The translations under genes and the position numbers were made by a program. The notes under the pieces are model-generated. The model saw nothing but the letters and a program-made list of their open reading frames with translations, did not search any database and had not been told where the DNA came from. Source: Litchfieldia stipae (GTDB lineage Bacteria; Bacillota; Bacilli; Bacillales; Bacillaceae_L). Taken from it: DNA of 64,000 nucleotides. Positions 19,996 to 30,720 of the stretch are shown one piece after another. The DNA lies in NCBI RefSeq assembly GCF_014837155.1, contig NZ_JACYHA010000013.1, positions 57,886-121,885 of the forward strand, in the 5' to 3' direction. Within the stretch, counting starts at the first letter, position 1. The number at the start of each line of letters is the position of its first letter.

Positions 19996-20052
19996 CTAGA
20001 TCTTAAAAATAAATTTGAACCCCTAGTGATTGAAGTAACAAACAGTATAAAA

Positions 20053-20089
20053 AACCCTTCCTCTAGATTGTATTCACGAAGGAAGGGTT
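20053..20089 (-). terminator. Terminator of yphF
   Basis: AACCCTTCC / GGAAGGGTT 9-bp stem followed on the minus strand by TTTTTTAT, shortly after the yphF stop. Confidence 0.85.
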
Positions 20090-20094
20090 CATAA

Positions 20095-20811
20095 CTATTT
20101 TTTTAAAAAAATCGGCTCATTTTCCGAATTAATTGTATATGGAGTTGAATGACTTGGAACAAACATAGAATGGTCAACTAGGATACTTCGAATATCTTCC
20201 CCTTCTTTGAAGGTATGTTCATGCTTCGTAAGCGCATCATATAAATCAATTCGATAGTCTACAAATACTTCAATTTCATTATTAATTATGAATGGAAGAT
20301 TGTTTCCCGTAAACGGACTAACAACGAAGGGTTCTTCCTTTAGACCAAGCTTTTGATAATCTAAGGTAAAGAATTCGGATTCTATCACTTCCTTAATAGG
20401 AGGAAATCCATGTTCTCTTCGGTACATATCTAATCTTAAATTTAAGTCTCTAATTTTTTCAGATATCGTCAAATCAAAAAGCTTTACTGTAGGATTCGTT
20501 TCCACATCAACTAATACATAGAGATAAACTCCACCGCTTTCATAAGCAGAACCAGGAGGATCAGCGATATATCTAGGTATGAGCTTATTAAAGTCAATTG
20601 GGTATTTTTGATATAGTGGTGTTTCCATATCTCTTGTTTTGATTGGAAGTAACCCATCATTTGCTTCCTGAAATTGTTCAACTGATGCTTGAACAGATTC
20701 TAATTGATGTTCATACGGAACTTGATTTTGAACCAATTTTTCTTGAGGATACATGCAACCGGTTAAAAAAAAGAGCATTCCTAAAACTATTATGTATTGT
20801 TTACTCATCAT
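20095..20811 (-). CDS. yphF: YphF-like lipoprotein
   Basis: Predicted membrane-anchored lipoprotein: a short signal sequence and the lipobox LTGC with the acylated Cys about 18 residues in. The rest (about 220 residues) is a soluble extracytoplasmic domain of unknown function. Start at ATG 20811 (MMSKQY), with AGAGG 7 bases upstream. Position between yphE and spoIVA identifies it with B. subtilis YphF, which is reported around sporulation genes but has no assigned role. Function unknown. Confidence 0.85.
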   Translation of the reverse strand: MMSKQYIIVLGMLFFLTGCMYPQEKLVQNQVPYEHQLESVQASVEQFQEANDGLLPIKTRDMETPLYQKYPIDFNKLIPRYIADPPGSAYESGGVYLYVLVDVETNPTVKLFDLTISEKIRDLNLRLDMYRREHGFPPIKEVIESEFFTLDYQKLGLKEEPFVVSPFTGNNLPFIINNEIEVFVDYRIDLYDALTKHEHTFKEGEDIRSILVDHSMFVPSHSTPYTINSENEPIFLKK

Positions 20812-20821
20812 GAATCTGCCT

Positions 20822-21022
20822 CTAATCACTTACTGGACCACTTAGCACAACAAAGAAAATAATTATCCCTGCTAATACCATAAAGAAATAAGCCAGTCCA
20901 GCTGTAATCAATTTAAAAATGCCATTTAATTTATATCGACTAAAGTAAATTCCTATAACTGCAATAAACATAAATCCCATTGCAGCTAATGAAATCCACA
21001 TTTTTAACAATCCAGGTGTCAT
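20822..21022 (-). CDS. yphE: YphE family small membrane protein (DUF2768)
   Basis: A 66-residue protein with two hydrophobic segments (LLKMWISLAAMGFMFIAVIG and a second near IIIFFVVLSG) linked by a short basic loop. I used the internal ATG (MTPGLLKMW) with GGGGGAG 8 bases upstream; the longer reading would place that site inside the gene. It corresponds to B. subtilis YphE, between gpsA and yphF. Function unknown. Confidence 0.8.
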   Translation of the reverse strand: MTPGLLKMWISLAAMGFMFIAVIGIYFSRYKLNGIFKLITAGLAYFFMVLAGIIIFFVVLSGPVSD

Positions 21023-21407
21023 CCATACATCTCCCCCATCTTTAATCTCTACCTGAATGGACACAAATCATGCTTGTCCGCCGCAAAATATTATACCATA
21101 TATTTCGTTTTCAAGAAATGCCACCAATTATTACGCATATACAAAAAAAACTGAAGTAAAGGGGGCAATCTTTACTTCAGTACACATTCTAACTATTTTA
21201 CCCATACCATGTTCAACCCTTACAGTATTACGCTTCATTTTATGCAAATATCGTCCTAAATGTATCGTGTTATTGCCTATCTTTTACGATCTATTTCTAA
21301 TTAGATTTCTTTTTGAAGGCTATGTTATACTGGGCTGTTTCGATAAGCGATTACCTTCAACTACACTTCATTTTATCTTATGCAAAATCCAGTGCTATTG
21401 TGAGCTA
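21023..21407. other. Intergenic region between gpsA and yphE
   Basis: 385 bases without a supportable gene. It holds the gpsA terminator (21142-21181) and presumably the yphE-yphF promoter. A plus-strand reading frame of about 120 codons covers most of it but has no ribosome site and no recognisable protein features, and I reject it. Confidence 0.6.
21142..21181 (-). terminator. Terminator of gpsA
   Basis: ACTGAAGTAAAG / CTTTACTTCAGT 12-bp perfect stem with an 8-nt loop, followed by eight T on the minus strand. It lies about 230 bases after the gpsA stop. Confidence 0.9.
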
Positions 21408-22448
21408 TTATACCGTTCGTTCACCTAGTATATTTGCAAGATCCTCCATTTCATGGGTAGGTAGTCTTCCCATTAAAGAATCGACTGCTTCTTTTGGACT
21501 TTTCTCATTAAATAAAACATCATAAAGAGCAAATGTTATTGGCATTTTGACATTCATTTTTTTTGCAAGCTGGTAAGCTGCCTTCGTTGTTCTTACACCT
21601 TCTACAACCATGCCCATATTCTCTAGAACTTCATCAAGGCTATGGCCCTTACCAAGTAAGTTCCCTGCTCTCCAGTTACGTGAATGAACACTCGTACATG
21701 TAACAATTAAATCCCCAATTCCAGTCAAGCCTGAAAAAGTAAGAGGATTTGCGCCCATAACAGATCCAAGTCTTGCAATTTCAGCTAAGCCACGAGTAAT
21801 TAGTGCAGCTTTAGCATTATCGCCATACCCTAGTCCATCGGTTATTCCAGCACATAGTGCAATGATATTCTTCAAGGCACCGCCTATTTCCACACCAACA
21901 ACATCAGGGTTAGTGTAGACTCTGAAATTCTTATTTATAAATAGATCTTGTACAAATTCAGCTGCAGCAATATTTTTTGAAGCTGAAGTCACTGTAGTCG
22001 GTTGTCTTAAAATAACCTCTTCCGCATGGCTTGGACCAGACAAGACAACGACATCCTTCAATAATTCTTCTGGTAGTTCTTCTTCAATGATTTCAGAAAT
22101 TCTTTTTAATGAATCAGGCTCTATCCCCTTACTCACATGAATCACTGTTAAAGCAGTACTTGTCATTGTAGAAACCTGATTAAGGACTTCACGAATTGCT
22201 TTTGTTGGAACTGCTAGTACAATCGTATGTATTCCTTCCAATGCACTTTTTAAATCAGAATACCCAACAATGGATGCTGGTAGTTCAACATCAGGCAAGT
22301 ACTTACTATTAGTATGAAGTTGATTAATTTCAGTAATTTGTTCTTTATTATGGCCCCACAGTCTAACCTCATGGCCATTATCAGCTAAAACAAGTGCTAA
22401 GGCTGTCCCCCAGCTACCTGCTCCAATTATTACGACCTGTTGATTCAT
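21408..22448 (-). CDS. gpsA: Glycerol-3-phosphate dehydrogenase [NAD(P)+]
   Basis: Reduces dihydroxyacetone phosphate to sn-glycerol-3-phosphate for membrane lipids. The Rossmann motif [10 protein letters not shown] is at 9-18; [20 protein letters not shown] (active-site Lys) and [14 protein letters not shown] follow. Length 346, standard. It lies 22 bases after der, probably cotranscribed, as in B. subtilis. Confidence 0.97.
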   Translation of the reverse strand: MNQQVVIIGAGSWGTALALVLADNGHEVRLWGHNKEQITEINQLHTNSKYLPDVELPASIVGYSDLKSALEGIHTIVLAVPTKAIREVLNQVSTMTSTALTVIHVSKGIEPDSLKRISEIIEEELPEELLKDVVVLSGPSHAEEVILRQPTTVTSASKNIAAAEFVQDLFINKNFRVYTNPDVVGVEIGGALKNIIALCAGITDGLGYGDNAKAALITRGLAEIARLGSVMGANPLTFSGLTGIGDLIVTCTSVHSRNWRAGNLLGKGHSLDEVLENMGMVVEGVRTTKAAYQLAKKMNVKMPITFALYDVLFNEKSPKEAVDSLMGRLPTHEMEDLANILGERTV

Positions 22449-22470
22449 TTTTGCACCTCACAATTCACCC

Positions 22471-23781
22471 TTATTTTCTCGCTCTTGCAAACAACCTAAT
22501 TGGTGTCCCTTCAAACCCAAAGGCTGCACGAATTCGATTTTCTAAGAATCGCTCATATGAAAAATGCATAAGCTCTGGTTCATTTACAAATACAACAAAT
22601 GTTGGTGGCTTAACTCCAACTTGTGTTGTGTAATAGATTCTTAATCTTTTTCCTTTATCAGTTGGTGCAGGATTCATAGCAACTGCATCCATTATGACAT
22701 CATTCAATACATTTGTCTCTACTCTTAGAGAATGATTTTCACTAGCTACTTCAATCATCGGGATAAGCGTATGAATACGTTTCTTAGTCTTCGCTGATAA
22801 AAATACAATCGGTGCATAATCAAGGAATAAGAAGTGATCTCTCACTTTTTGCTCAAATTCCTTCATTGTTTTTTCGTCCTTTTCAATCGCATCCCATTTA
22901 TTCACAACAATGACAACAGCTCTTCCAGCCTCGTGTGCATATCCTGCTATCTTCTTATCTTGTTCGATGATTCCTTCTTCAGCATTTAAAACAACTAAGA
23001 CAACATCTGATCTTTCAATCGCTTTTAATGCTCTTAGCACACTATACTTTTCAGTAGTCTCATACACTTTACCCTTTTTTCTCATACCAGCAGTATCAAT
23101 AATGACATATTCTTTATTATTATATTTGTATTCTGTATCAATTGCATCTCTTGTCGTTCCAGCAATATCACTAACAATAACTCTATCCTCACCTAAGAGA
23201 GCATTCACTAAAGAAGATTTACCTACATTCGGTCTTCCGATTAAACTAAATCGAATTTTATCATCTTCTTCGTCTTCCACACCTTTATTTGGGAAGTTCT
23301 CAATCACAGCATCTAACAAATCTCCTAATCCTAGACCATGTGAGCCCGAAATTGGATATGGTTCACCAAAGCCAAGTGCATAAAAGTCATAAATAGCATC
23401 TCTCATCTCTGGATTATCGACTTTGTTAACTGCTAGTACTACCGGTTTTTTTGAACGGAATAAGATCTTTGCAACCTCTTCATCTGCAGCAGTCACTCCC
23501 TCACGACTATTTGTCATGAAAATAATCACATCTGCTTCATCAATAGCAATCTCAGCCTGGTACCTGATTTGAGCTAAAAAAGGTTCATCTCCAACCTCAA
23601 TTCCACCCGTATCAATAATATTAAATGTTTGATTTAGCCACTCTCCTGAACTATATACCCGATCTCTAGTTACCCCAGGTACATCTTCAACGATTGAAAT
23701 TCTCTCTCCAACAACGCGATTAAAAATCGTTGATTTCCCCACATTTGGTCGTCCAACTATAGCTACTACTGGTTTTACCAT
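22471..23781 (-). CDS. der: Ribosome biogenesis GTPase Der (EngA)
   Basis: Essential double GTPase for 50S ribosomal subunit maturation. Two tandem G domains each start with [10 protein letters not shown] (about 10 and 183), with DTGG and DTAG switch motifs and NKVD / NKWD base-recognition motifs, then a C-terminal KH-like domain (from about 355). Length 436, standard. It precedes gpsA. Confidence 0.98.
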   Translation of the reverse strand: MVKPVVAIVGRPNVGKSTIFNRVVGERISIVEDVPGVTRDRVYSSGEWLNQTFNIIDTGGIEVGDEPFLAQIRYQAEIAIDEADVIIFMTNSREGVTAADEEVAKILFRSKKPVVLAVNKVDNPEMRDAIYDFYALGFGEPYPISGSHGLGLGDLLDAVIENFPNKGVEDEEDDKIRFSLIGRPNVGKSSLVNALLGEDRVIVSDIAGTTRDAIDTEYKYNNKEYVIIDTAGMRKKGKVYETTEKYSVLRALKAIERSDVVLVVLNAEEGIIEQDKKIAGYAHEAGRAVVIVVNKWDAIEKDEKTMKEFEQKVRDHFLFLDYAPIVFLSAKTKKRIHTLIPMIEVASENHSLRVETNVLNDVIMDAVAMNPAPTDKGKRLRIYYTTQVGVKPPTFVVFVNEPELMHFSYERFLENRIRAAFGFEGTPIRLFARARK

Positions 23782-23909
23782 TAGTAAATCACCCTTCCTC
23801 TACTTGATGTTCTAATTGAAAGCTATTTTTCACTGTTCTTATGTTAAGTAATTTCACAAAGTCCGTTATTCAAAACCAATGTAAACAACTAGCAATATGT
23901 ATAAATAAA

Positions 23910-23928
23910 CCCTTCTCAATTAGAAGGG
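23910..23928 (-). terminator. Terminator of the YIEGIA gene cluster
   Basis: CCCTTCT / AGAAGGG 7-bp stem with a 5-nt loop, then TTTATTTAT on the minus strand, about 50 bases after the stop of the small downstream gene. Confidence 0.75.
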
Positions 23929-23978
23929 CTAACTTTTATATTCTATCAGATATCATGGTAAAAGCAATAAAATTAATG

Positions 23979-24164
23979 TTAGTGCTTTACAATCACATAT
24001 AACTCATCACTAAGGCCATGTGCAATTCCATCCAATATCGCTTCTAAATTGCCTGCAACATGTTCCATTTCTTCTTTTGTTTCACATGTAAAAATGGCTG
24101 TACTTCCAGTGACTTTTTTTGGATTGGTTGTAATAATTGCAAGAATATACTTTTCTAAATTCAT
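23979..24164 (-). CDS. Small partner of the YIEGIA protein (capping-complex subunit type)
   Basis: A 61-residue soluble protein (MNLEKYILAII...) whose start overlaps the end of the YIEGIA gene by 4 bases (ATGA), implying coupled translation. Small proteins of this type beside YIEGIA genes are annotated as capping complex subunits in Bacillus genomes (from memory, not checked). No catalytic motif is visible; VTGSTAIFTCETKEEMEHV and the C-terminal LSDELYVIVKH look like one alpha/beta unit. Probably sporulation-related by association. Confidence 0.75.
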   Translation of the reverse strand: MNLEKYILAIITTNPKKVTGSTAIFTCETKEEMEHVAGNLEAILDGIAHGLSDELYVIVKH

Positions 24165-25057
24165 TGTAAACGCCGCCCTTTCTTATTAGCCTTTGATTCA
24201 GTAGGCATTCTTATGGCATTTTCCAATGTTGGCACTTGACCTATCACAGCAATCGCTTTTTCAATGTCCTTTTCCTGCGGGAGAATAAATATGCCAACGC
24301 GTCCATCATCTAGATCACGCTTGGCCAACGGTATTAGTGCTGGGGTCCCAGAGTCTCTATATACACCCAAAGCCGTTGAAACATCATGTAAAATGGCTTG
24401 TCTTTGACCTAAATTAGCAATTGTTGACCTGACATTAAAATTCTTGGGCTTTAGAACAAATCCCATACCATATTTAAGCACTTCCTCTTGCCTAGCAGGT
24501 AACCCTATATTCATTATATAAATGTTATCTACATATAATCCTGGACCTTCAAATCGGGGCTTAACATATTCAATATCCACCATATCTTTCAGTTTTCCAC
24601 CAGCCATAAGCTTCTTCGATATAAGTAAAGAGATGATTCCCGCTGCAATTCCTGCCCAAACATTCCAAACTAAATAGGCGAAAGTTGTTGAAAATGATGT
24701 TAGAATCACTAAATAATTTCTACTTTCAAAAGCAACAGCTATTCCTTCAATGTAAGTGTTCCCTCGTTTTACTAACTCAAATTGATCTAATTCTGTTAAT
24801 GTATTTCTTTCCATATTTCGAACGTCGCGAAATTGAGAAGCAGCAATAGTAAGAAACGTAATTGCTGTAAATTCTTGCTCCATAATGGATGGGACAGCAA
24901 CTGCTCCTAAGCCAGCTGCAATAAACCCTAGAGCAACATGAATAATCTTACCATGTAGATAAGTTGGATACTGTCTGTAATCAGTACGGAGCATATATAC
25001 TCTTGTCATGACTCCAAATACTAATCCCAACAGAATGGGGTATGTATATTCATTCAT
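24161..25057 (-). CDS. YIEGIA family membrane protein (YphB-like)
   Basis: A 298-residue protein with about four to five membrane segments in its N-terminal two thirds and the family-naming motif YIEGIA at about 102-107. The C-terminal third is soluble and basic, ending in KANKKGRRLQ. It overlaps yphA (8 bases) and the small partner (4 bases), so the three form one operon upstream of der, matching B. subtilis yphA-yphB. The biochemical function is not known to me. Confidence 0.8.
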   Translation of the reverse strand: MNEYTYPILLGLVFGVMTRVYMLRTDYRQYPTYLHGKIIHVALGFIAAGLGAVAVPSIMEQEFTAITFLTIAASQFRDVRNMERNTLTELDQFELVKRGNTYIEGIAVAFESRNYLVILTSFSTTFAYLVWNVWAGIAAGIISLLISKKLMAGGKLKDMVDIEYVKPRFEGPGLYVDNIYIMNIGLPARQEEVLKYGMGFVLKPKNFNVRSTIANLGQRQAILHDVSTALGVYRDSGTPALIPLAKRDLDDGRVGIFILPQEKDIEKAIAVIGQVPTLENAIRMPTESKANKKGRRLQ

Positions 25058-25658
25058 TTATTCGAGTTTCTCCTTTAGCATTTTTTTGGATCATCTCATC
25101 AAAATAATGGATGAACAGCTCTATTTTTAACCAGACAAAAACAATAAAAAAAGCAATTGACAACACATCAAGAAATAAAAATGAACCAATCTCATATTCA
25201 AAACGAAACTTATTGATTACAAACCCATAAAGCAGTTCGCCTTGACAACTACCAATTAACAGAATAGCCATTCTAGAAAATCGGTCCTTTGTCAGCATAA
25301 GTGTAAGATAAATAAGCACAAATGCTAATAGTAATTTCCGATCAAGAAAGAGCCAAATTGGATCAAATAATTCAAAGAGCTGAAAGGTTACATACGCAAT
25401 AGTTATAGTTAGCGAACAAATAAGTAAATATACTTTTTGTGCCATTGTTTTTTTTGCAATCAAAGTAAATGAAATAAACAGGATGACAAAATGAACTACA
25501 TTTAAGTGATAGGTTTTTAATGTTAATTGTAGTGGTGAAAGAATAATAAGGATCAAAAATAGCAATGATAAACCTAACCGTTCCTTGTTTTTTTCCATAA
25601 TAAATGTAGTATAGACCCAGGCCATCCATGCAATCCAATAAAAATATATACCTTCCAT
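25050..25658 (-). CDS. yphA: YphA family membrane protein
   Basis: A 202-residue protein made almost entirely of hydrophobic helices (about six). I chose the ATG giving MEGIYFYWIAW, which has GGAGGTG upstream; the longer reading includes that site. It is the first gene of the yphA / YIEGIA / small-partner operon. No function is known; the operon context is conserved in Bacillus. Confidence 0.8.
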   Translation of the reverse strand: MEGIYFYWIAWMAWVYTTFIMEKNKERLGLSLLFLILIILSPLQLTLKTYHLNVVHFVILFISFTLIAKKTMAQKVYLLICSLTITIAYVTFQLFELFDPIWLFLDRKLLLAFVLIYLTLMLTKDRFSRMAILLIGSCQGELLYGFVINKFRFEYEIGSFLFLDVLSIAFFIVFVWLKIELFIHYFDEMIQKNAKGETRINE

Positions 25659-25794
25659 AACCCACCTCCACATCCTTCATTATGGCTATAAAACTAATTA
25701 ATTAGTCGGCAATTCAAGATAATTTATAAGAATAGATAAAAAAATTACACAAAAGATAAATATGTTGTTAAGTACAATTAAAGGAGAATGTCAA

Positions 25795-25929
25795 ATGGGT
25801 AAAGATAGACAAGAAAAGAAATTAAGGGAACGAAATGTTGTACCTGCGGATCGTGATCCAGAGCTACATCAACCAGGAGCAACGAAATTAGAAGGACCTG
25901 AAGCAGCAAGAGAGAGAAATGAACATTAA
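25795..25929 (+). CDS. ypzI: YpzI family small protein
   Basis: A 44-codon plus-strand gene with AAAGGAGA 7 bases before its ATG. The protein begins MGKDRQEKKLRE and contains HQPGATKLEGPE; it is charged and probably unstructured. The MGKDRQEKKL start and GATKLE motif match the Bacillus YpzI family as I remember it, and the position between yphA and fni agrees. It is followed by a bidirectional terminator. Function unknown. Confidence 0.8.
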   Translation: MGKDRQEKKLRERNVVPADRDPELHQPGATKLEGPEAARERNEH

Positions 25930-25943
25930 TCTGCAAAAAAAAT

Positions 25944-25972
25944 AAAGTAGGATGCATTAAATGCTTCCTACT

Positions 25973-25974
<2 letters not shown>
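25944..25974. terminator. Bidirectional terminator between ypzI and fni
   Basis: AAAGTAGGA (25944-25952) and TCCTACTTT (25966-25974), with an inner GCAT/ATGC pair, form a strong stem. T-runs follow on the plus strand and A-runs precede it, so it can stop ypzI (+) and fni (-). It overlaps the fni stop codon. Confidence 0.85.
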
Positions 25975-27043
<1,069 letters not shown>

Positions 27044-28189
27044 TTATTTTAATTTTTTAAGTTGGTCGCCAATCATTTCACCTAATTGAAAACCTGAAGA
27101 TTCTTCTTTCTGTTGGTATTTCGCAAAATCCTCTTCATCTACGAAGTCGTCTGCTAACTCTTTCATACTTAAAGAAATTTTTTGGTCCTTCTCATTAATT
27201 TCAAGGACTTTTACATTTACTTTTTGTCCTTCTTTAAGTACTTCATGTGGAGTTCCAATATGTTTATTTGAGATTTGAGAAATATGGACTAATCCTTCAA
27301 CTCCTGGAATCACTTCGACAAACGCACCGAATGAAACAAGTCTTCTGACAGTCCCTTCTACTACATCACCACGAGATAGTTTTTCATTAATATTAGCCCA
27401 AGGTCCAGGTAAGGTTTCTTTTATCGATAGTGAAATTCGCTCATTATCAAGATCTACAGATAGAATCTTTACAGTAACCTTTTGCCCCTCTTCAACCACA
27501 TCAGATGGTTTCTCTACATGATTATGTGACAATTGAGAAATATGTACTAGTCCATCAACTCCACCTAAGTCAACAAAGGCACCAAAATCAGTTAATCTCT
27601 GAACAGTTCCTTCAAGAACCTGGCCAACCTCTAATGAATGAATGAGTTTATTCTTTTTATTTTTCTGCTCTGCTTCAACAACAGCACGGTGAGAAAGAAT
27701 GACACGATTCTTCTCTCTGTCTAGTTCAACCACTTTTACAGTTAGTGTATTGTGTAGGTACTCAGAGAAATCCTCTACATAATGAGCTTCAACTAGTGAT
27801 GCTGGGATAAATCCTCTAACACCAATATCAACGACTAGACCACCTTTTACCACATCTTTTACTTCTGTTTCAAACACTTCTCCAGAGGCAAAGCGCGCTT
27901 CTAGTATTTCCCATGATTTTTCAGCTACTGCAGCTCTTTTAGATAGAATAACAGTATCCTCTTCCACCTTAATAACCTTTAATTCTAATTCTTCTTCTTC
28001 TGAAACAACATCACTTGCTTTTTCTACATGAAGACTTGAGAGTTCGCTTATTGGAATAATGCCATCAACCTTACTGTTCTCAATGCTCACGATTACTTGT
28101 TTTTCTTCAACCTTTGTCACCTTCGCAACAACTGTGTCGCCAACCTCTAAATCTTTCACATCTACTTGATTCATATCCTCAACCATCAT
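27044..28189 (-). CDS. ypfD: S1-domain RNA-binding protein (30S ribosomal protein S1 homologue)
   Basis: Four S1/OB-fold repeats are visible, each about 70 residues: near 15-80, 100-165, 185-255 ([23 protein letters not shown]) and 270-340 ([20 protein letters not shown]). Length 381, as in B. subtilis YpfD. Repeats three and four are the best conserved. It may be a general translation or RNA-binding factor; full E. coli S1 has six domains. GGAGG precedes two adjacent ATGs; either could start. Confidence 0.92.
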   Translation of the reverse strand: MMVEDMNQVDVKDLEVGDTVVAKVTKVEEKQVIVSIENSKVDGIIPISELSSLHVEKASDVVSEEEELELKVIKVEEDTVILSKRAAVAEKSWEILEARFASGEVFETEVKDVVKGGLVVDIGVRGFIPASLVEAHYVEDFSEYLHNTLTVKVVELDREKNRVILSHRAVVEAEQKNKKNKLIHSLEVGQVLEGTVQRLTDFGAFVDLGGVDGLVHISQLSHNHVEKPSDVVEEGQKVTVKILSVDLDNERISLSIKETLPGPWANINEKLSRGDVVEGTVRRLVSFGAFVEVIPGVEGLVHISQISNKHIGTPHEVLKEGQKVNVKVLEINEKDQKISLSMKELADDFVDEEDFAKYQQKEESSGFQLGEMIGDQLKKLK

Positions 28190-28364
28190 TTTACCTCCTT
28201 AAGTCCACCTGCGAAAACAAATGTAACTGTTGTTTTGTCTTGCAAATGTATCAATACCCAACTTTTGATGATCAAAAATCATCTTGGGAATACATAGTTT
28301 AAAAATAACTCTCTTTAATAAACTTCTAATAAATGCTAACTTTTGTCAAGTACAAACTCTTAAA

Positions 28365-28946
28365 CTATTTATGTTTTTCTAGCAATTTTCTAATTCCATC
28401 CATTATATGCTCAGTAACAGCTTCAGCAGATGCTTTCTCCGATCTAAGCATATCCATCTCAATCGGAGGTCCATACACTACTTTTAGCTTACCAAACATT
28501 TTATATGGTCCAATAATTGCACAAGGAATAACAGTAGCACTAGAGCGCAACGCGAAAAACCCTGCTCCAGCAAGACCTTTACCTAAGTGACCATCCTTAC
28601 TTCTTGTTCCCTCTGGGAATAGACCAAGTACATGATTTTCCTTTAGGATCTTCATTGCTTTTCTTAACGCTTCACGGTCACTCATTCCTCTTTTTACTGG
28701 AAAGGCTTTTGTTTTTGTAATAATCTTACCTAAGATTGGAATGTTGAATAACTCTTCTTTTGCCATAAAGTGGACAGGTCTTGGTACTGTAATACCTACA
28801 ATTGGAGGATCTAAGTTATCTATATGATTAGAACAAATGATTACTGGTCCTTCCTTTGGAATATTATCCTGACCAATTACTTCTATTCGATAAAACGGGC
28901 GAAGAATGACTCTTACTGTTTCCCTTGCAAAAATATAAAAATCCAT
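28365..28946 (-). CDS. plsC: 1-acyl-sn-glycerol-3-phosphate acyltransferase
   Basis: Makes phosphatidate from lysophosphatidate at the membrane. The acyltransferase motifs are NHIDNLD (HX4D catalytic pair), a basic KRGMSDREAL block, FPEGTRSKDG and VVIPCAI. Length 193, short but normal for PlsC-like proteins. The first 20 residues are amphipathic. It follows cmk by 4 bases. Bacillus has more than one such acyltransferase, so it may be a paralogue of the main enzyme. Confidence 0.88.
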   Translation of the reverse strand: MDFYIFARETVRVILRPFYRIEVIGQDNIPKEGPVIICSNHIDNLDPPIVGITVPRPVHFMAKEELFNIPILGKIITKTKAFPVKRGMSDREALRKAMKILKENHVLGLFPEGTRSKDGHLGKGLAGAGFFALRSSATVIPCAIIGPYKMFGKLKVVYGPPIEMDMLRSEKASAEAVTEHIMDGIRKLLEKHK

Positions 28947-28950
28947 CTAA

Positions 28951-29622
28951 TCAAATCCTTTCATCGACAAGGATCATAATCTTATCAACCACCTCATTAA
29001 TTGAAAGGGAAGTAGTATCAATTTCGATCGCATCTTCTGCTTTCTTCAATGGTGATACTTCGCGTTCTGAATCTAATTTATCTCTTAATGCAATTTCCTC
29101 TTTTAATTGATCAAGATGTGATTCAATACCCTTAGCAACATTTTCATCATGGCGTCTGATGGCTCTCTCTTCCACTGAAGCTAATAAGAATACTTTCACC
29201 TCAGCATTAGGAATAACATGCGTACCAATATCTCTACCATCCATAACAACTCCACCGTTTAATGCTAATTGCTGTTGTCTAGCAACCATTTCTTCTCTGA
29301 TTTGACGATGTTTTGCAACTATTGAAACAGAGTTTGTCACGATATTTGATCTAATTTCTTCCGTAACATCCTCACCATTTACATAAACAAGTTGTCCATT
29401 AGCAACTGGTTTTAGTTCGATTTTTGTTTGAAGAAGTAGGTCTATTAATTTCTTTTCATCTTCTAAATTAATATCTTCTTGGATCGCCTTGTATGTTAAA
29501 GAACGATACATTGCACCTGTATCTATATATATGTATGACAATTTTCTTGCTACGATTTTTGCAACTGTACTTTTTCCAGCAGCTGCTGGTCCATCAATTG
29601 CAATTGAAATATGCTTGTTCAT
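28951..29622 (-). CDS. cmk: Cytidylate kinase
   Basis: Phosphorylates CMP and dCMP with ATP. The P-loop is [14 protein letters not shown] (8-21); the CMP-binding segment [11 protein letters not shown] and the lid [10 protein letters not shown] follow. Length 223, standard. First gene of the cmk-plsC pair, upstream of the S1-domain gene, as often seen in Bacillaceae. Confidence 0.97.
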   Translation of the reverse strand: MNKHISIAIDGPAAAGKSTVAKIVARKLSYIYIDTGAMYRSLTYKAIQEDINLEDEKKLIDLLLQTKIELKPVANGQLVYVNGEDVTEEIRSNIVTNSVSIVAKHRQIREEMVARQQQLALNGGVVMDGRDIGTHVIPNAEVKVFLLASVEERAIRRHDENVAKGIESHLDQLKEEIALRDKLDSEREVSPLKKAEDAIEIDTTSLSINEVVDKIMILVDERI

Positions 29623-29653
29623 TTAATTATAAATCCCCCTAATTTTCTTCGTT

Positions 29654-29836
29654 TCATTCCTTGTGAAAGAATGTTTCTATTGTTTGAGTAGCCTCGGATT
29701 TGTTTACGCCTTCGTAATCAATGATTTTCGTCAGATATGGTGAGATAGGAGTATATAATAATAAACCTTGAGCTACGATCATGGTTACTAATTGAATGAT
29801 GATTAATTTAATTAAAATACCCTCAAACCGCTTCAT
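29654..29836 (-). CDS. ypfB: YpfB family small protein (DUF5359)
   Basis: A 60-residue protein with one N-terminal membrane segment (LIKLIIIQLVTMIVAQGLLL) and a short soluble tail ending TQTIETFFHKE. I started at MKRFEGILIKL, which matches the B. subtilis YpfB start, rather than five codons earlier. It lies between motI (ypfA) and cmk, the B. subtilis order. Function unknown. Confidence 0.75.
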   Translation of the reverse strand: MKRFEGILIKLIIIQLVTMIVAQGLLLYTPISPYLTKIIDYEGVNKSEATQTIETFFHKE

Positions 29837-29887
29837 TTCACACAACCCCATACTTTTTCTATATAGTATGTGAAATAAATAGAATAA

Positions 29888-30556
29888 TTATTCTATATCC
29901 TGTATTCCTTTTTTTCGATCAGATAATTGTTTTTCAAAACAGAATTTCGTTATAAGTTGTATTGCGTTGTTATTGGTATTAATAAATTGTAAGGATGCCT
30001 TACTCCTGTGAGAGCCATTTTCCTCTATAACTCTTATCAATTTACTTTCCAATTTTAAGTATTGATTTTCTCCTGAAATCATTGGTAGGACAAACCATGT
30101 CTCCAATTCATCACCAGGGCGACATAGATATTTTCTTGGTAAAATGATTGATGAACCCCCAGCACTTAAATCAGTCGTAAGTGTTACAAATGGTGGAAAA
30201 CGCTGATCCTTTGAATGGACTGCTACATCAAGACTTACATCAATTCGAACAAACTGTCTTCTTTGTATTCGTTTTACATTCTTATATCCAGGAAATGAAA
30301 TAATCACCATCGGAATTCCCTTGATTGTCCGACCTAATACTTCAGTTTCAAATAAGTGAACAGAATTATCCTGGCCAACAAAGGATGCCTTAAGTTTTGT
30401 TCCATTTATTAAGAAAATTGATTTTCCTGTTTGCTCATTTATAGGATAATCGATGTATAATTGATGATTCATTTCTTCAACTAGTCGGCAACGAAATGAT
30501 TCCCTTTTATCATTATTGATTAATTCTAAGGTGATCGAATCTCCAATTCTCAACAA
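29888..30556 (-). CDS. motI: PilZ-domain flagellar brake protein (YpfA/MotI)
   Basis: Cyclic di-GMP receptor that in B. subtilis binds the flagellar stator and slows swimming. The 222-residue protein has the N-terminal YcgR-like domain and a C-terminal PilZ domain with the c-di-GMP motifs RIQRRQFVR (RxxxR type, about 93-101) and DLSAGGSSI (about 131-139). The start is TTG (two adjacent TTGs are possible). Neighbours ypfB and ypeB agree with the B. subtilis location. Confidence 0.9.
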   Translation of the reverse strand: MLRIGDSITLELINNDKRESFRCRLVEEMNHQLYIDYPINEQTGKSIFLINGTKLKASFVGQDNSVHLFETEVLGRTIKGIPMVIISFPGYKNVKRIQRRQFVRIDVSLDVAVHSKDQRFPPFVTLTTDLSAGGSSIILPRKYLCRPGDELETWFVLPMISGENQYLKLESKLIRVIEENGSHRSKASLQFINTNNNAIQLITKFCFEKQLSDRKKGIQDIE

Positions 30557-30686
30557 ACTATATCACTCTTCCCACTATCAATAGTGTGTAGGAATACGAA
30601 TTACTTATTCCATAACCCCACACTTTAAGTTTTATCAGTTGTACAAAAACAACCTATATTCATATTAAATCATGGAATAAAAAAAA

Positions 30687-30709
30687 GGGAAAGTATATTT
30701 CACTTTCCC
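30687..30709 (-). terminator. Terminator of sleB-ypeB
   Basis: GGGAAAGT / ACTTTCCC 8-bp stem with a 7-nt loop, followed by eight T on the minus strand, 12 bases after the ypeB stop. Confidence 0.88.
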
Positions 30710-30720
30710 AAAGATAAATA

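Noticed and set aside
21057..21428. Plus-strand frame of about 120 codons between yphE and gpsA
   Set aside because: No ribosome site, runs through a strong terminator and into the gpsA end on the other strand; no recognisable protein.
25372..25680. Minus-strand frame of 102 codons overlapping yphA
   Set aside because: Shadow frame of the hydrophobic yphA gene; yphA has the ribosome site, the overlap with the next gene and the conserved context.
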